Origin: Acidobacteriota bacterium
GTDB taxonomy: Bacteria > Acidobacteriota > Terriglobia > Bryobacterales > Bryobacteraceae
Direction: 5' to 3'
NCBI GenBank assembly: GCA_016871055.1
Contig: VFZW01000013.1
Span: 1-38,567, forward strand
DNA: 38,567 bases
Made by a program: the position numbers and the translations under genes. Below, piece by piece: positions 38,267 to 38,567 of this stretch (positions are counted from its first letter, which is position 1; every line of letters starts with the position of its first letter). Below the pieces are notes generated by a model. It was not told where the DNA came from and searched no databases. It was given only the letters and a program-made list of their open reading frames with translations.

Positions 38267-38567
38267 ATTTCTGGGAATAGCCGAGCGACCGGAATCTGCA
38301 CACCGGGCATGACGGCGGGCGCGTCGACGAAATCGCCGAGCTCCGCGTTCCGGACACCTCTGTCGTCGTAAACCAGCACATGCTTCCGCTTCGGCATAAC
38401 TACCCAAACCGTCTTCGTTCCCGCGGCCAAATAGAGAGCCACTTTTTCATCGACGTCATAGGCGTATTCGCTCGGCGAAACGATTTCAACGGCCAGATCC
38501 GGCGCGCCGCGAGAAGCCCCGCGGAATCGCGGCATGTCGCGCAGGCGTGTCCGATCAACAACCTACA
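38263..38567 (-). CDS. Uma2-family endonuclease-like protein (partial, runs off the right edge)
   Basis: The visible ~100 residues end with LFPEI at TAA 38265-38263 and contain GAPDLAVEIVSPSE, YDVDEKVALYLAAGTKTVWVVMPKRKHVLVYDDRG and VMPGVQIPVARLF. This is the C-terminal half of a Uma2/DUF820 domain, whose fold is that of PD-(D/E)xK nucleases; the Asp in PDLAVE and the following Glu are typical active-site positions. The function of the family is unknown. Homologous-looking sequence (VVDRTRLRDMPRF) begins before ATG 38535 and is preceded by an in-frame TAG at 38565-38563, just at the edge, so this gene may also be broken. It overlaps the SASA gene's end by 4 bp. Confidence 0.75.

Overview
This 38.6-kb window is GC-rich, densely coded bacterial chromosome. 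The strongest taxonomic hints are a secreted protein with seven tandem BACON-type repeats and the C-terminal domain described as typical of Solibacter (TIGR03437-like), together with many secreted DUF1080, SASA-esterase and PQQ-dehydrogenase proteins, a MacB-type permease pair and a sigma-54 AAA+ regulator without a receiver domain. This suggests an Acidobacteriota member close to Solibacter/Bryobacterales. That assignment rests on gene style, not on a marker gene. No rRNA, tRNA, CRISPR array or transposase was seen.

Layout. 1-1055: gene remnants (alpha/beta hydrolase, nucleotidyltransferase, and a decayed copy of the DNA-binding tail of the nearby sigma-54 regulator). 1056-1643: DUF4160/DUF2442 pair. 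1588-6549: sigma-54 regulator divergent from a three-domain LplT-Aas phospholipid-remodelling protein, with three TGTAC(A/G) boxes between them. 6546-11393: tight minus-strand operon (two secreted unknowns, RimK-like ATP-grasp ligase, PhoPQ-related hydrolase, acyl-reductase-like SDR). 11444-13452: a yybP-ykoY (Mn2+) riboswitch with an overlapping intrinsic terminator, then htpX and terC. 13397-24690: ECF sigma factor divergent from an RND efflux operon, followed closely by DUF2892, cydA, cydB and the BACON protein. 24697-26187: sialate O-acetylesterase-like gene. 26234-32274: crcB, two MacB-type permeases, PQQ dehydrogenase with inserted cytochrome c, YcaQ-like glycosylase. 32260-33488: zinc-ribbon protein and DedA-rhodanese fusion. 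33557-38567: secreted hydrolase, FAH-family protein, ComEA-like HhH protein, DUF1080 protein, broken SASA esterase, Uma2 nuclease running off the edge.

The best regulatory find is the riboswitch. The right arm of aptamer helix P1 (11532-11539) is also part of the left arm of a 15-bp terminator (11531-11565), so ligand binding should switch transcription on. It controls a membrane metalloprotease gene (htpX) and a TerC-family metal exporter gene whose reading frames overlap by 4 bp.

A second theme is gene breakage. Seven long, otherwise well preserved genes carry one or two point lesions each: in-frame TAA, TAG or TGA, or a single-base deletion. All three stop codons are involved, so genetic-code reassignment is unlikely; either recent pseudogenes or uncorrected sequence errors would explain it. 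A third theme is compaction: six of seven convergent gene pairs overlap at their 3' ends, and several genes have a TANNAT box only 6-9 nt upstream of the start codon, as expected for leaderless mRNAs.
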